Shown here piece by piece: positions 7,979 through 16,564 of a DNA stretch of 64,000 nt. Location of the stretch: the NCBI RefSeq assembly GCF_000829415.1, contig NZ_AP014637.1:2058001-2122000 (forward strand), given 5' to 3'. Below the pieces are notes generated by a model, which did not search any database, was not told where the DNA came from, and saw only the letters and a program-made list of their open reading frames with translations. A program made the translations under genes and the position numbers. Source of the stretch: Pseudomonas sp. StFLB209. Its GTDB lineage: Bacteria; Pseudomonadota; Gammaproteobacteria; Pseudomonadales; Pseudomonadaceae. Within the stretch, counting starts at the first letter, position 1; each line of letters starts with the position of its first letter.

Positions 7979-9463
7979 ATGAATAAATCAGGTATTGCAG
8001 CAGGCGTGATCGTGGCTGTCGGCGCACTGGCCATCGGCGGCGCCTGGTGCACCGGTCAGCAACTGCCGGGCGTGCTCAACGAGACCCTGGCCAAGGGCAA
8101 TCAGGAACTGACCAAGGCTTTTGCCGGCAGCCAGTACAAGGTCGATCTCCAGCTTGAGTCACTGGACAGCGGCCTGTTCAGCAGCACCGCGCGTTATCGT
8201 TCGACCGTCCAGGCGCTGGACGAGAATGGCCAGACCCAGACCCTGGAATTCAAATTCGTCGATCATATCCAGCACGGTCCGTTGCCGCTGTCGCGCCTGG
8301 CGTCCCTGAAACTGCTGCCGGTCATGGCGGTGAGCAAGGCCGAACTGGAAAAGACCCCCGATGTAGAAAAGTGGTTCGCCATGAGCCAGGGCAAGACGCC
8401 ATTTCATACCGATGCCAGCATCGGCTATGACTGCTCGGTCAACGGCACCGTGACCTTCGCCCCGCTGCAATACAAGGACACCGACGGCGAATTCAGTTTC
8501 TCCGGCCTGACCCTGCTGACCGACGCTTCGGCCGACGCCGACAAGCTCAAGATGACCGGCACCATGGACAGCCTGCAACTCAATGTGCAGTCGCCGGACG
8601 GTCCGGTCGCCATGCAGGTCAAAGGCATGAGTTTCGATACCGGCGGCACCAAGGGCAAGGCAGGCTTCTACCTGGGCCACAGCAACGTCAAGGTCGACCA
8701 GTTGGTGTTCCAGCCGGTTGGCCGGCCTGCAGTGCAACTGGATAACTTCACCAACACCAACCTGATGCAGGAAGAGGGCGACAAGCTCGCTGCCCAGATC
8801 AACTACGATGTGGCAAAGATTTCCTACAGCGGCAAGGACATTGGTGCCGCGCATCTGGGGCTGCGGTTCAGTAATTTCGACGTGGCTTCCACCCGCTCGC
8901 TGTATCAGCTGTTCCAGGAAAAGGTCGTGCCTCAGCAACAGGCTGCCGCCGCCGCCGAACAGCCGCTGGAGCTGAACCTCAGCCCTGCCGACCAGGCACT
9001 GCTGGACGCCGAAATGCGCAAGCTGCTGGCCGGCAAGCCACACATCGAACTGGAGAAGTTCTCGCTCAAGACTGCCAACGGTGAAAGCCATGCGCACCTG
9101 AGCGTCGACCTGACCGACCCGGGTGCATTCGATCAGCCGCAGGACGAACTGCTCAGCAAGAGCCTCGGCCAGGTCACCGCCCGTGTGGTGCTGTCCAAGC
9201 CGATGATCCGCGACATCGTTGGCCTGCAAGCCAACCTGCAGGGCGTCACCGACCCGAAAGAAGTGGCCGACCAGGCCAACGCGGTCAGCGACATGGCGGC
9301 GGTCATGGCTCAGGGTATGCAACTGGCTAAGGTCGAGGGCGAAAACATCGTCACCAGCCTGCAATACGCCAACAACAGCGTCGACTTCAATGGCCAGAAG
9401 ATGACCCCGGAGCAATTCGTGGCCTTCATCATGGCCAACTCCGGCGCGCTGGGCGCCCAGTAA
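7979..9463 (+). CDS. DUF945 (YdgA-family) protein
   Basis: A 494-residue protein of the YdgA/DUF945 family, function not established. An N-terminal hydrophobic segment (about residues 5-24) anchors it or exports it to the periplasm. The remainder is a long soluble domain with repeated beta-strand patterns and a late LQANLQGV segment. ATG at 7979 is the first plausible start; the Shine-Dalgarno (CAGG) is weak. The 252 bases upstream hold its promoter but no other gene. A REP pair lies just downstream. Confidence 0.85.
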   Translation: MNKSGIAAGVIVAVGALAIGGAWCTGQQLPGVLNETLAKGNQELTKAFAGSQYKVDLQLESLDSGLFSSTARYRSTVQALDENGQTQTLEFKFVDHIQHGPLPLSRLASLKLLPVMAVSKAELEKTPDVEKWFAMSQGKTPFHTDASIGYDCSVNGTVTFAPLQYKDTDGEFSFSGLTLLTDASADADKLKMTGTMDSLQLNVQSPDGPVAMQVKGMSFDTGGTKGKAGFYLGHSNVKVDQLVFQPVGRPAVQLDNFTNTNLMQEEGDKLAAQINYDVAKISYSGKDIGAAHLGLRFSNFDVASTRSLYQLFQEKVVPQQQAAAAAEQPLELNLSPADQALLDAEMRKLLAGKPHIELEKFSLKTANGESHAHLSVDLTDPGAFDQPQDELLSKSLGQVTARVVLSKPMIRDIVGLQANLQGVTDPKEVADQANAVSDMAAVMAQGMQLAKVEGENIVTSLQYANNSVDFNGQKMTPEQFVAFIMANSGALGAQ

Positions 9464-9486
9464 GCTTAATGCCAGTATTGTTCGTT

Positions 9487-9580
9487 TGTGGGAGCGAGCT
9501 TGCTCGCGAAGAGGCCAGTAAAACCGGCACATCTGCTGTCGATGTACGCCTGTATTCGCCAGCAGAGCTGCCTCCCACCG
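9487..9580. repeat. REP pair (REPIN), GTGGGAGCGAGC type
   Basis: A forward REP, TGTGGGAGCGAGCTTGCTCGC, is at 9487-9508. An inverted, diverged copy is at 9556-9580 (reverse complement begins CGGTGGGAGGCAGC). The pair fills the gap between the convergent DUF945 and MscS genes. Confidence 0.75.
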
Positions 9581-9622
9581 GACTGCGCGGGCGTTCACTG
9601 ATCGGCATTACCCAGTAAGCCG

Positions 9623-10450
9623 TCACACCGCGCCAGGGCTCTCATGCTCTGGCGCTTTCTCCTGCAACAACCCGCGCAACACCTCCATGGCCTGGTAATA
9701 CACCGGCCAGTAATGATCGTTATGGCAGAACGAGCGCAGCGTCAGGGTGATGTTGTCGGCGCTGGCGGCTGACAGACGCACTTCGGCCGGCGGCCTGGCC
9801 ATCACGTTGGGAATGGCCTGCAACTGATCACTCAGCCGGGCCATGGTCTGCTGAGCATCCACGTCTGCCGGCAAGGTGGCGGTCAGCTCGACGCGCCGAT
9901 AATCGTTGGTCGAGTAATTGATGATGTTGCTCGACAGGATCTTGTTGTTGCTCACCAGCACCCGCACGTTGTCAGCGGTATCAATCTCGGTGACGAACAG
10001 GCCGATTTCCTCAACCCGGCCACTGACATCGGCGATGGCAATCACATCGCCGACCTTGAATGGTCGTAACACGATGATGAACCCGCCGGCCGCCAGATTG
10101 GCCAGCAACCCCGACCACGCCATCCCGATAGCCAGCCCCACCGCTGCCAGCAGTGCCGCAAAACTGGTGGTCTCGATACCGAAGTAGCCAAGAATGGCCA
10201 CTACCAGGATGATATTCAGGGTCACGGTCACGAACGAGACAAGATAGCGCAGCACTGTCGGGTCGAACTTCTGCCGGGTCAGCGAGCGTTGCAGCATCCT
10301 GACCAGCATCCCGATCGACCAGCGCCCGCCAACCCACAACAGCGTAGCGATCAGCAGCTTCAAGGCGATGGTGGCGCCGTATTGCAACACCAGATTGAGC
10401 AGCGCATTGACCTTATCGGTCCCGATATTGATGACGTTCAATGCATCCAT
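9623..10450 (-). CDS. Mechanosensitive ion channel, MscS family
   Basis: Small-conductance mechanosensitive channel of the inner membrane, 275 residues, releasing solutes on hypo-osmotic shock. Three membrane segments are visible (about 20-45, 70-92, 98-120). The third is Gly/Ala-rich (LAAVGLAIGMAWSGLLANLAAG), as in the MscS pore helix. A beta domain with FKVGDVI and the conserved VSNNKILSSNIINYS follows. ATG at 10450 is chosen because GGAGGT lies 7 bases upstream. It stands alone. Confidence 0.93.
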   Translation of the reverse strand: MDALNVINIGTDKVNALLNLVLQYGATIALKLLIATLLWVGGRWSIGMLVRMLQRSLTRQKFDPTVLRYLVSFVTVTLNIILVVAILGYFGIETTSFAALLAAVGLAIGMAWSGLLANLAAGGFIIVLRPFKVGDVIAIADVSGRVEEIGLFVTEIDTADNVRVLVSNNKILSSNIINYSTNDYRRVELTATLPADVDAQQTMARLSDQLQAIPNVMARPPAEVRLSAASADNITLTLRSFCHNDHYWPVYYQAMEVLRGLLQEKAPEHESPGAV

Positions 10451-10597
10451 GGGTCGCACCTCCGCAGGTAAGGCCACACAGGTACGCGAATGATCGTCAC
10501 GGCGCTCCGGTGCGACGGAACCCTACATTGTGCAAAGTGCGCCGCGAATATCTACTGACAGAATTGACAGGTGGCGAAGTGCTTTGGCTGCCCCTTG

Positions 10598-11170
10598 TCA
10601 CTCCGAGGTGTTTATGTGTTTCGACTGAGCCCAGTCAATGCCGGTCAGGCCATGCCTCTCACAATCTTCAAAAAAAGTGCTGGAGACATAGATACGCGTC
10701 TGGCTTTCCTGAAGCATGAACACGTAGTTTCCTTCGACACTCGATTGCTTGAGGGTGGGCGTGTAGAGAATTTTTTTTGCGTCTTGTTCTCGATAGTCGG
10801 ACGCTGCCCAGATAACAGCATCTTGCAGAACACGTGTTACATGAAAGCCTATGAAACATTCATCAGCACTGGCCAACGGAGCGAATTGACCGCAAGGCTG
10901 TAGTTTGTCCTTCAGGCAGGCGTGAGCTTTGGCACTCAGCACCAGCAATGAGTTACTGCCCAATAGAGAAATATCGGCCGTCTTCTTTTTCTTCTCATCG
11001 GGATTCAGCACGATTGCCAAGGGCGTCAGTTCAGTGGCCAGACTATGTCCAAAGCTGGCCAGCAAATGAGGAGCATAGCTATCCTGCCATTCGAGGTCCT
11101 CATCAAGATCGTCTTCAAACAAGAACGAGCGATATTGGTCGCTGGCTGAAGGCTCGTAGAGCTTGGTCAT
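10598..11170 (-). CDS. Imm11-like (DUF1629) immunity protein, probably orphan
   Basis: A 190-residue protein whose C-terminal half follows the pattern of Imm11/DUF1629 polymorphic-toxin immunity proteins: FHVTRVLQDAVIW, then KQSSVEGNYVFML and RIYVSSTFFEDCERHGLTGI. No signal peptide is seen, so it should protect in the cytoplasm. ATG at 11170 has AAGGAG 7 bases upstream. It follows the Rhs1 immunity gene and a broken toxin fragment, and no intact partner toxin is adjacent. That is the usual arrangement of orphan immunity genes behind an rhs gene. Family membership is recognised by eye only. Confidence 0.6.
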   Translation of the reverse strand: MTKLYEPSASDQYRSFLFEDDLDEDLEWQDSYAPHLLASFGHSLATELTPLAIVLNPDEKKKKTADISLLGSNSLLVLSAKAHACLKDKLQPCGQFAPLASADECFIGFHVTRVLQDAVIWAASDYREQDAKKILYTPTLKQSSVEGNYVFMLQESQTRIYVSSTFFEDCERHGLTGIDWAQSKHINTSE

Positions 11171-11279
11171 TACGTTCTCCTTAATTGATGACATTGGCCC
11201 ACTGGGCATTTCTGGGAGCGCCCAGTAACTCTCCTGATTACAATCGGATGGGTTTGTAGCCCTGTATCTTGTCCGCGAT

Positions 11280-11417
11280 TTACATGCGGGCAATGGTAGA
11301 GCGACTGAATTGCTTAGAAAGATGTGAGTCGTTGGCGACCTCCTTCCACATGCTCTCTCTGAAATCATCAAATGATTTGAATCGTCGGCCTCGTAATTTA
11401 TTAGCCACCGAAGATTT
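11280..11417 (-). pseudogene. Fragment of a colicin E9/pyocin-type DNase toxin domain
   Basis: The minus strand directly after the immunity gene's stop codon encodes about 46 residues that closely follow the first half of the colicin E2/E9 DNase domain: VANKLRGRRFKSFDDFRE, then WKEVANDSHLSKQFS, then RM and a TAA stop. The catalytic HNH half that should follow is missing. No start codon or Rhs core is attached. I read it as the remnant of a displaced Rhs C-terminal tip. Confidence 0.72.
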
Positions 11418-11719
11418 CAATCGCCTGCAAATAAAACAGAAGCGAGGTTTACATTGTTGAGTATGTCGATAATGAGGCTCAGCTCTTCTCTGTGTGATGC
11501 TTCAAGGCGTGGCTTTTCTAACGCTAAGGCACCCGCCAGACGAGCAATCTCTTGACCTTCAAACGAATGGTCGGTCAGGTAGTAATCTTTGACAGGGTAG
11601 AGTGCGTTGTTTTTCTTTATTTTCAGGCCTTTTTTGAATATTGCCTGGTGCAGGCCTTCCGGGAATTCATACCTTGATACTGTGCCATTTTTTTCATGCG
11701 TGATAATATCTAAGGCCAT
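11417..11719 (-). CDS. Probable immunity protein for the Rhs1 toxin tip
   Basis: A 100-residue cytoplasmic protein with no recognised family. It starts 10 bases inside the 3' end of rhs1, and GAGGAG lies upstream of its ATG, so it is translationally coupled to the toxin tip. Position directly behind an Rhs C-terminus is the standard place for the cognate immunity gene, and that is the whole basis of the call. Its base composition is AT-rich like the tip and unlike the Rhs core, suggesting the two were acquired together. Confidence 0.7.
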   Translation of the reverse strand: MALDIITHEKNGTVSRYEFPEGLHQAIFKKGLKIKKNNALYPVKDYYLTDHSFEGQEIARLAGALALEKPRLEASHREELSLIIDILNNVNLASVLFAGD

Positions 11720-14700
11720 TCTATTGTTTCTCCTCGCTCAAGAATTTTGAAGTCTTTCTGTGGAAAGCTGGTGACGATATCACCATTTTTTTCAACGACC
11801 ACCCGCACTTTACTTAATGACGCCCCATCAGGATCTATGCCCATCCCTTTGTTTTTGTAGTCTTTTTCGTAAATATATCGATCGCCAGACTTTACTACCC
11901 TGTCAGGTTTGCGAAACACATCGCGCGCCGTCTTCTTCCAGTCTGCATTGGAAACAGTCCATTTACTCTTGTGTGTCTTGCCAGGCCGGTTTCCGACATG
12001 GCCTTCCTTGATATGAGCGACTCCCTTTCTGCTCAATTTCAGCTTGGTTGGACGACAACTCCAGCCCCACGGATCCACCCACCCAATCGGATTCGGCGCG
12101 TACTGATACAGATTGATCCCACCCGCCAACCCAATGGGGTCTGGCGTGGTGAACCTTCCGATATCCGGATCATAGAACCTGAAGGTGTTGTAGTGCAGGC
12201 CGCTTTCGCGGTCCAGGTACTGGCCTTGAAATCTGAGGTTCTGCTCCTCCACATAGTAGGGCTCACGCACTTCGCGCAGGGTATTGCCCCACACCTGGTA
12301 CTGCGCCTGCCAGACGCTCTGGCCGTCGCTGTCGGTGAGTTGTTCGGGCAGGCCGTTGAGGTCGTTGTGGTAGTAGCGGATGCGCTGCTGGTCGCCGCTG
12401 CCGTCAATTCGCGCCAAAGGCTCGTAGCTGTCTTCCAGGTACACATACAGGCTGGCCAGGCTGTTCTTCTGTTCTTGCAACAGGCGCAGGCCGTCCCAGA
12501 TGAAGCGCGTCTCGCCCAGCAGATGGCCGTGGCGGTCGTGCTCGGTCTTGGCGATGCGTCGGCCCAGCGGGTCGTAGTGCATGCGCAGCACATGGCCGTT
12601 GTCATTGCGGACTTCGATCAGCCGGTGCTCGGCGTCGTAGGCGAAGCACTGCACGCCGTGGCGGACGCTGCGCTTTTCCACGGTACGGCCGAAGGCATCG
12701 TAGCGATAGCGTTTGTCCTGGTAGGTCAGTACCTGATTGTTGCGCACATAACCCGCGCCGCTGAGCGGGCGGTCGAGCAGGTTGGCAGCAGCGTCCCAGG
12801 TGAAGGTTTCGCTGTGCCCGGTCAGGTTGTCCTGGCGGGCGACAATGCGTCCGTTGGCGTCGTACTGCAGCAGGTCGCGGCGGTCTTGTTGCGGCTGACG
12901 ATCGCGTTGCAAGCGGCCCACCAGATTGTCGGCCGGGTCGAAGTCGTATTGTTGCTCGGTCGGGGCCGGTAACTGTGGCGGCTGCCCGGCGGGGCGGCGC
13001 AAGCGGGCGCGTAGCCGGCCGGCGCGGTCGTACTGGCTGCGGGTGCTGATCCGGCCCTGAGTGCGCAGCACTTCGCGGTGCAGACGGTCACGTTCGAAGT
13101 CGCTGATCAGCTGGCCATCGAGGTTGATCTGATGCAGATGGCCGCTACCGTAGTACAGCTGGTTAAGCCAGCGGCCATCCGGCAGGCCGGTCCGGATCAG
13201 GTTGCCCAGTTCGTCGTATTCATGTTGGAGAGTGCCGGCACTGCTGTGCTGTTCGCGCAATTGCCCGAGGGCGTCGTAGGCAAAGCCCAGCGTTTGCGTG
13301 TGCCCGTCACGGCTTGTCGAACTCACCTCGGTCAGCAGGTCCAGCGGCGTGTAGCGGTAGGCTGTCATGCCATCGGCGGTGATCTTGGCCTCCAGCCGGC
13401 CCAGCGCGTCGCGCTCGAAGGTTTGCACCAGCGGCGGCAGCGGTTGTTCGGGCACCAGGCTCAAGCCGCTGCCGTGCGGTGCTGGCAGGTGGGTGAGGCC
13501 GATCAGGTTGTCGCGGTTGTCGTAGGCATAGCGTTGGGCGCTGCCGTCGAGGTCTTGCTGCTCGATCAGTCGGTCAGCGGCATCCCAGGCAAAGCGGTAG
13601 CGCTCGTCGTTTTCGTTACTCAGGGTTTGCAGACGGCCATACGCGTCGTAATCGAACTGCACGCGATGGCCCAGCGGGTCGACGCGCTGGCGCACCTGGC
13701 CGCGACGGTTGTAGCCATAACGGGTGGTGTGCCCGGTCGGGTCGATGTAGCCGGTCAACTGGCCGCTGCTGTCACGCTGGAACTGCTCGGTCCGGCCGTC
13801 CGGCAGCTCGCTGCGCAGCAGACGGCCCTGGGCATCGTGTTCGAACGTGGTCTGTTCGCCAAGGGCATCGGTGATGCTCAGCAGGTAGCCACGGCGGTCG
13901 TAAGCGTAGTGGGTGGCGTAGCCGGAACAGTCGGTGTAGGTCAGCAACTGGCCGGTCTCGCTCCAGCGCAGGTACTTGCTGCGCCCGGCCGCGTCGGTGA
14001 TCTCCAGCACCTGGCCCTGATCGTCGTAGCGGTAGCCGGTGCTGTGCCCCAGCGGATCGGTTTCACGGGTGCAGTTGCCACGCTGATCGTAGCGATACTG
14101 CCAGTGGCCGCCAGCCTTGTCGGTTTCACTTAGCGGCAGTGACCAGTGCTCCAGCCACAGGGTCGATTCGGTCTGGCCCAGTGGGTCACAGGTCTCGGTC
14201 AGGTTACCGGTTTCGTCATAGCTCAGGCGCCATTGGCCGCCATCGGGGTCGGTCGCGCCCAGCCACTGACGTTCATCGTTCCATTCGAACTGCCAGGTGT
14301 GGCCGAGGTTGTCGGTAGCCGCGATGATCTGATGCTGCGGGTTCCAGCGCCGGCTACTGAGCCGGTTCAGGCCGTCACGAATGGTGGTGGTGCCCGCCGC
14401 CAGATCGTACTCGAAGGCGTATTCGTCACCCTCGTCGGTCCAGTGCCGCACCACCCGCCATTCGCGCTCCTCGATCAGTGCCCATTCATAGAAACAGCGC
14501 AGCCCGGTGGGCAATTGATGCTCGACCATGCGCAGCCCGTCGTCATAGCTGAAGCGCCGCTGCAGCTGGCCGCTGGCGTCGCGCACCTCGGCCAGTTGGC
14601 CTTGGGCGTCGAGGGTGTAGCTGGCCAGTACCTCGCGCTGTTCATCCGCGAATACCCGTTCGATATGGCTGAGGCGTCGTGGCCATTGCGCTGAGTAATG

Positions 14701-16077
14701 CAGTGCCACGCGCACCTGATCGAGGCTGTCGCGCAGGCCGCTCAAGCGGCCTTGTTCGTCGTAGTCGATGACGATGCGGTTGTCGTTGCGGTCGCTGAGC
14801 AGGGTCAGGCGTAGCCGGTTGCTGTCCAGCGGTGATGGCTCGAACAGCCGGTACAGGCCGTCGTCGCTTTCGATCAACAGCTGACCGCGAGCGTGACGCT
14901 TCACGCTCAGCCCTTCGCCTGCGCTGAACACTGCGCCCCCCAAGGGGATGACGCCCATGTCGATGCGCCGGCCCTGTTCGTCGGTGTACACCAGCCGTTC
15001 GCCGCCCTGCGGATGAGGCGCGATCTCGACGCCGATTTCATAGGCCACGCTCCAGCCCGCGCCAAACAGGCCGTCACGGCGCAGGTCATGGCTGTTGTAG
15101 AAGCGTTGCCAGTCGATCGACAATAGACCGGGCAGGGCAAAGTCCAGCTCGTCATCGCCAGCCAGAACCTTGGCGCCAGTGGCGGCATGCACCGGATTGG
15201 GTGAGGCGCTGGTGGCGTTGACGATGGCATTGGTTGCGGTGCTCATCACGTAGCTGTTGGCCATGCCCAGCGCCATGCACGGCAGGTTGCTGAGAAACTT
15301 GCCCTTGCTGCCCTTGAGCATCATCAGCACCGTGACCGCCAGGCCGATGCCCGGCGTCTTGCCGCTGCGGATCTCGCGTACCGTCAGCTTCTTGCCGCCA
15401 ATGCGCACATCCGGCGAGATGGGGCCGGCCGACACCACCACGGCTTCACAGGTACTGCGGTCACCACTGCGTACTGCCGGCTGGCTGTTGATGGTGACCT
15501 TGTCCGAGCCCTCGGCCAGATACTGTTCGGGCATCGGCGGGTGCTTGCTGCACAGCACTTTGTCTTCGGGCAGCGGCTCGGCACCGGGAGCGGGGCTGGC
15601 CACCGTGGGCCGCCACATCTGGGAAAAGATGCTCTTGGCCATGTCCCAATAACTGGTCTCGGGCGGTTCGCCTTGCTGCTCGGCAATCTGCACACCTGGT
15701 GGCACCCAGCCGGCAGCGCGGGCGGCAGGCAGGTTATTGGTTTTGGTGTTGTGCGAGCCCGTGGCGATGGTCGCCTGGATACTGGGCGGGAACAGCCCGT
15801 TGCCGATGCTTTCGCATAATCGCGACAGCCCCGTGTCCGCTCCGGTCTTGGCCATTACCACGCCGACCACCAAACCCACCACCGCGCCGAGCACACAGGC
15901 CCCGATACCGCCGGTGGCGACGGTAATCCCGGTAGCGGCAACCACTGCGGCGGTGGCCAATGCGCCAATCGCCACGTGGGCGGCCACTTCGAGCACGCCG
16001 CCGACGATGTCGGCCATCATCGAGCTGTGTTCCAGACCGTCGCCCAGCCGGGCGGCCCAGATGGCGACGTCAGACAT
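11710..16077 (-). CDS. Rhs1: PAAR-Rhs T6SS effector with predicted RNase tip
   Basis: A 1455-residue polymorphic toxin. The N-terminus has two hydrophobic segments (about 25-60 and 62-80) followed by a PAAR-like region (IATGSHNTKTNNLPAARAAG; KVTINSQPAVRSGDRSTC), the layout of effectors loaded on VgrG with an EagR chaperone. A long run of YD/RHS repeats encloses the toxin, ending at the Rhs core signature (DPIGLAGGINLYQYAPNPIG) and a DPWGW cut site. The last 116 residues form the tip (HIKEGH near its start, VRVVVEKNGDIVTSFP near its end). This pattern fits BECR-fold (EndoU/colicin-like) RNases, an inference. ATG at 16077 is preferred to TTG at 16083. eagR and vgrG1 lie upstream and an immunity gene downstream. 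Confidence 0.9.
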   Translation of the reverse strand: MSDVAIWAARLGDGLEHSSMMADIVGGVLEVAAHVAIGALATAAVVAATGITVATGGIGACVLGAVVGLVVGVVMAKTGADTGLSRLCESIGNGLFPPSIQATIATGSHNTKTNNLPAARAAGWVPPGVQIAEQQGEPPETSYWDMAKSIFSQMWRPTVASPAPGAEPLPEDKVLCSKHPPMPEQYLAEGSDKVTINSQPAVRSGDRSTCEAVVVSAGPISPDVRIGGKKLTVREIRSGKTPGIGLAVTVLMMLKGSKGKFLSNLPCMALGMANSYVMSTATNAIVNATSASPNPVHAATGAKVLAGDDELDFALPGLLSIDWQRFYNSHDLRRDGLFGAGWSVAYEIGVEIAPHPQGGERLVYTDEQGRRIDMGVIPLGGAVFSAGEGLSVKRHARGQLLIESDDGLYRLFEPSPLDSNRLRLTLLSDRNDNRIVIDYDEQGRLSGLRDSLDQVRVALHYSAQWPRRLSHIERVFADEQREVLASYTLDAQGQLAEVRDASGQLQRRFSYDDGLRMVEHQLPTGLRCFYEWALIEEREWRVVRHWTDEGDEYAFEYDLAAGTTTIRDGLNRLSSRRWNPQHQIIAATDNLGHTWQFEWNDERQWLGATDPDGGQWRLSYDETGNLTETCDPLGQTESTLWLEHWSLPLSETDKAGGHWQYRYDQRGNCTRETDPLGHSTGYRYDDQGQVLEITDAAGRSKYLRWSETGQLLTYTDCSGYATHYAYDRRGYLLSITDALGEQTTFEHDAQGRLLRSELPDGRTEQFQRDSSGQLTGYIDPTGHTTRYGYNRRGQVRQRVDPLGHRVQFDYDAYGRLQTLSNENDERYRFAWDAADRLIEQQDLDGSAQRYAYDNRDNLIGLTHLPAPHGSGLSLVPEQPLPPLVQTFERDALGRLEAKITADGMTAYRYTPLDLLTEVSSTSRDGHTQTLGFAYDALGQLREQHSSAGTLQHEYDELGNLIRTGLPDGRWLNQLYYGSGHLHQINLDGQLISDFERDRLHREVLRTQGRISTRSQYDRAGRLRARLRRPAGQPPQLPAPTEQQYDFDPADNLVGRLQRDRQPQQDRRDLLQYDANGRIVARQDNLTGHSETFTWDAAANLLDRPLSGAGYVRNNQVLTYQDKRYRYDAFGRTVEKRSVRHGVQCFAYDAEHRLIEVRNDNGHVLRMHYDPLGRRIAKTEHDRHGHLLGETRFIWDGLRLLQEQKNSLASLYVYLEDSYEPLARIDGSGDQQRIRYYHNDLNGLPEQLTDSDGQSVWQAQYQVWGNTLREVREPYYVEEQNLRFQGQYLDRESGLHYNTFRFYDPDIGRFTTPDPIGLAGGINLYQYAPNPIGWVDPWGWSCRPTKLKLSRKGVAHIKEGHVGNRPGKTHKSKWTVSNADWKKTARDVFRKPDRVVKSGDRYIYEKDYKNKGMGIDPDGASLSKVRVVVEKNGDIVTSFPQKDFKILERGETIEWP

Positions 16078-16108
16078 GATCAATCATCCCTGTACGGTCC
16101 GGGGCCGA

Positions 16109-16543
16109 TCAGCCGAGGGCGGCGAAATCAAGCGACTGCTTGATACCCGTCCACTGCGCCACTTCGGCCGCGCCCAGCGGCTGTGCCTTGACGTAGCTCA
16201 GGGCGAGCATGCGCCGGGTGCCGGGCAGTACCACCGCCAGCTGAAACTGATAGACCCGCTCGTTGCCCTTGCTGAACTCGCTGCGCAGCTCGATGGCTTC
16301 GACTTCCTGCTGCTGGCCGACCTGCACGGTTTGCACCGGGTCGTGGCGCAGTTCCTGAACCTGCTGGCCGAGGCGCTCCAGCTGGGTGGCGAAGTTGCTG
16401 TGCAGGGTCTCGCCCTCGGCCAGCAGGCTGCGGCTGACGATCAGCGAAGTGCCCAGCTCGCCGAACTTGAGGATATTGATGGTCGCGTCCTGCAGTTGCT
16501 GATCAGGCAGGGCGAAGCTCAATTCATTGATGCGATAGGTCAT
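16109..16543 (-). CDS. EagR-type effector chaperone (DcrB/DUF1795)
   Basis: A 144-residue DUF1795 protein, the family of Eag chaperones that bind the transmembrane N-terminus of PAAR-Rhs effectors and keep it soluble until loading on VgrG. It opens with INELSFALP and contains VSRSLLAEGETL. It lies between vgrG1 and rhs1, exactly where eagR genes occur, and the adjoining Rhs1 has the hydrophobic N-terminus that needs it. Rhs2, which lacks those segments, has no such gene beside it. Confidence 0.9.
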   Translation of the reverse strand: MTYRINELSFALPDQQLQDATINILKFGELGTSLIVSRSLLAEGETLHSNFATQLERLGQQVQELRHDPVQTVQVGQQQEVEAIELRSEFSKGNERVYQFQLAVVLPGTRRMLALSYVKAQPLGAAEVAQWTGIKQSLDFAALG

Positions 16544-16564
16544 GAAGCCGGGTTCCTGTTCTGG

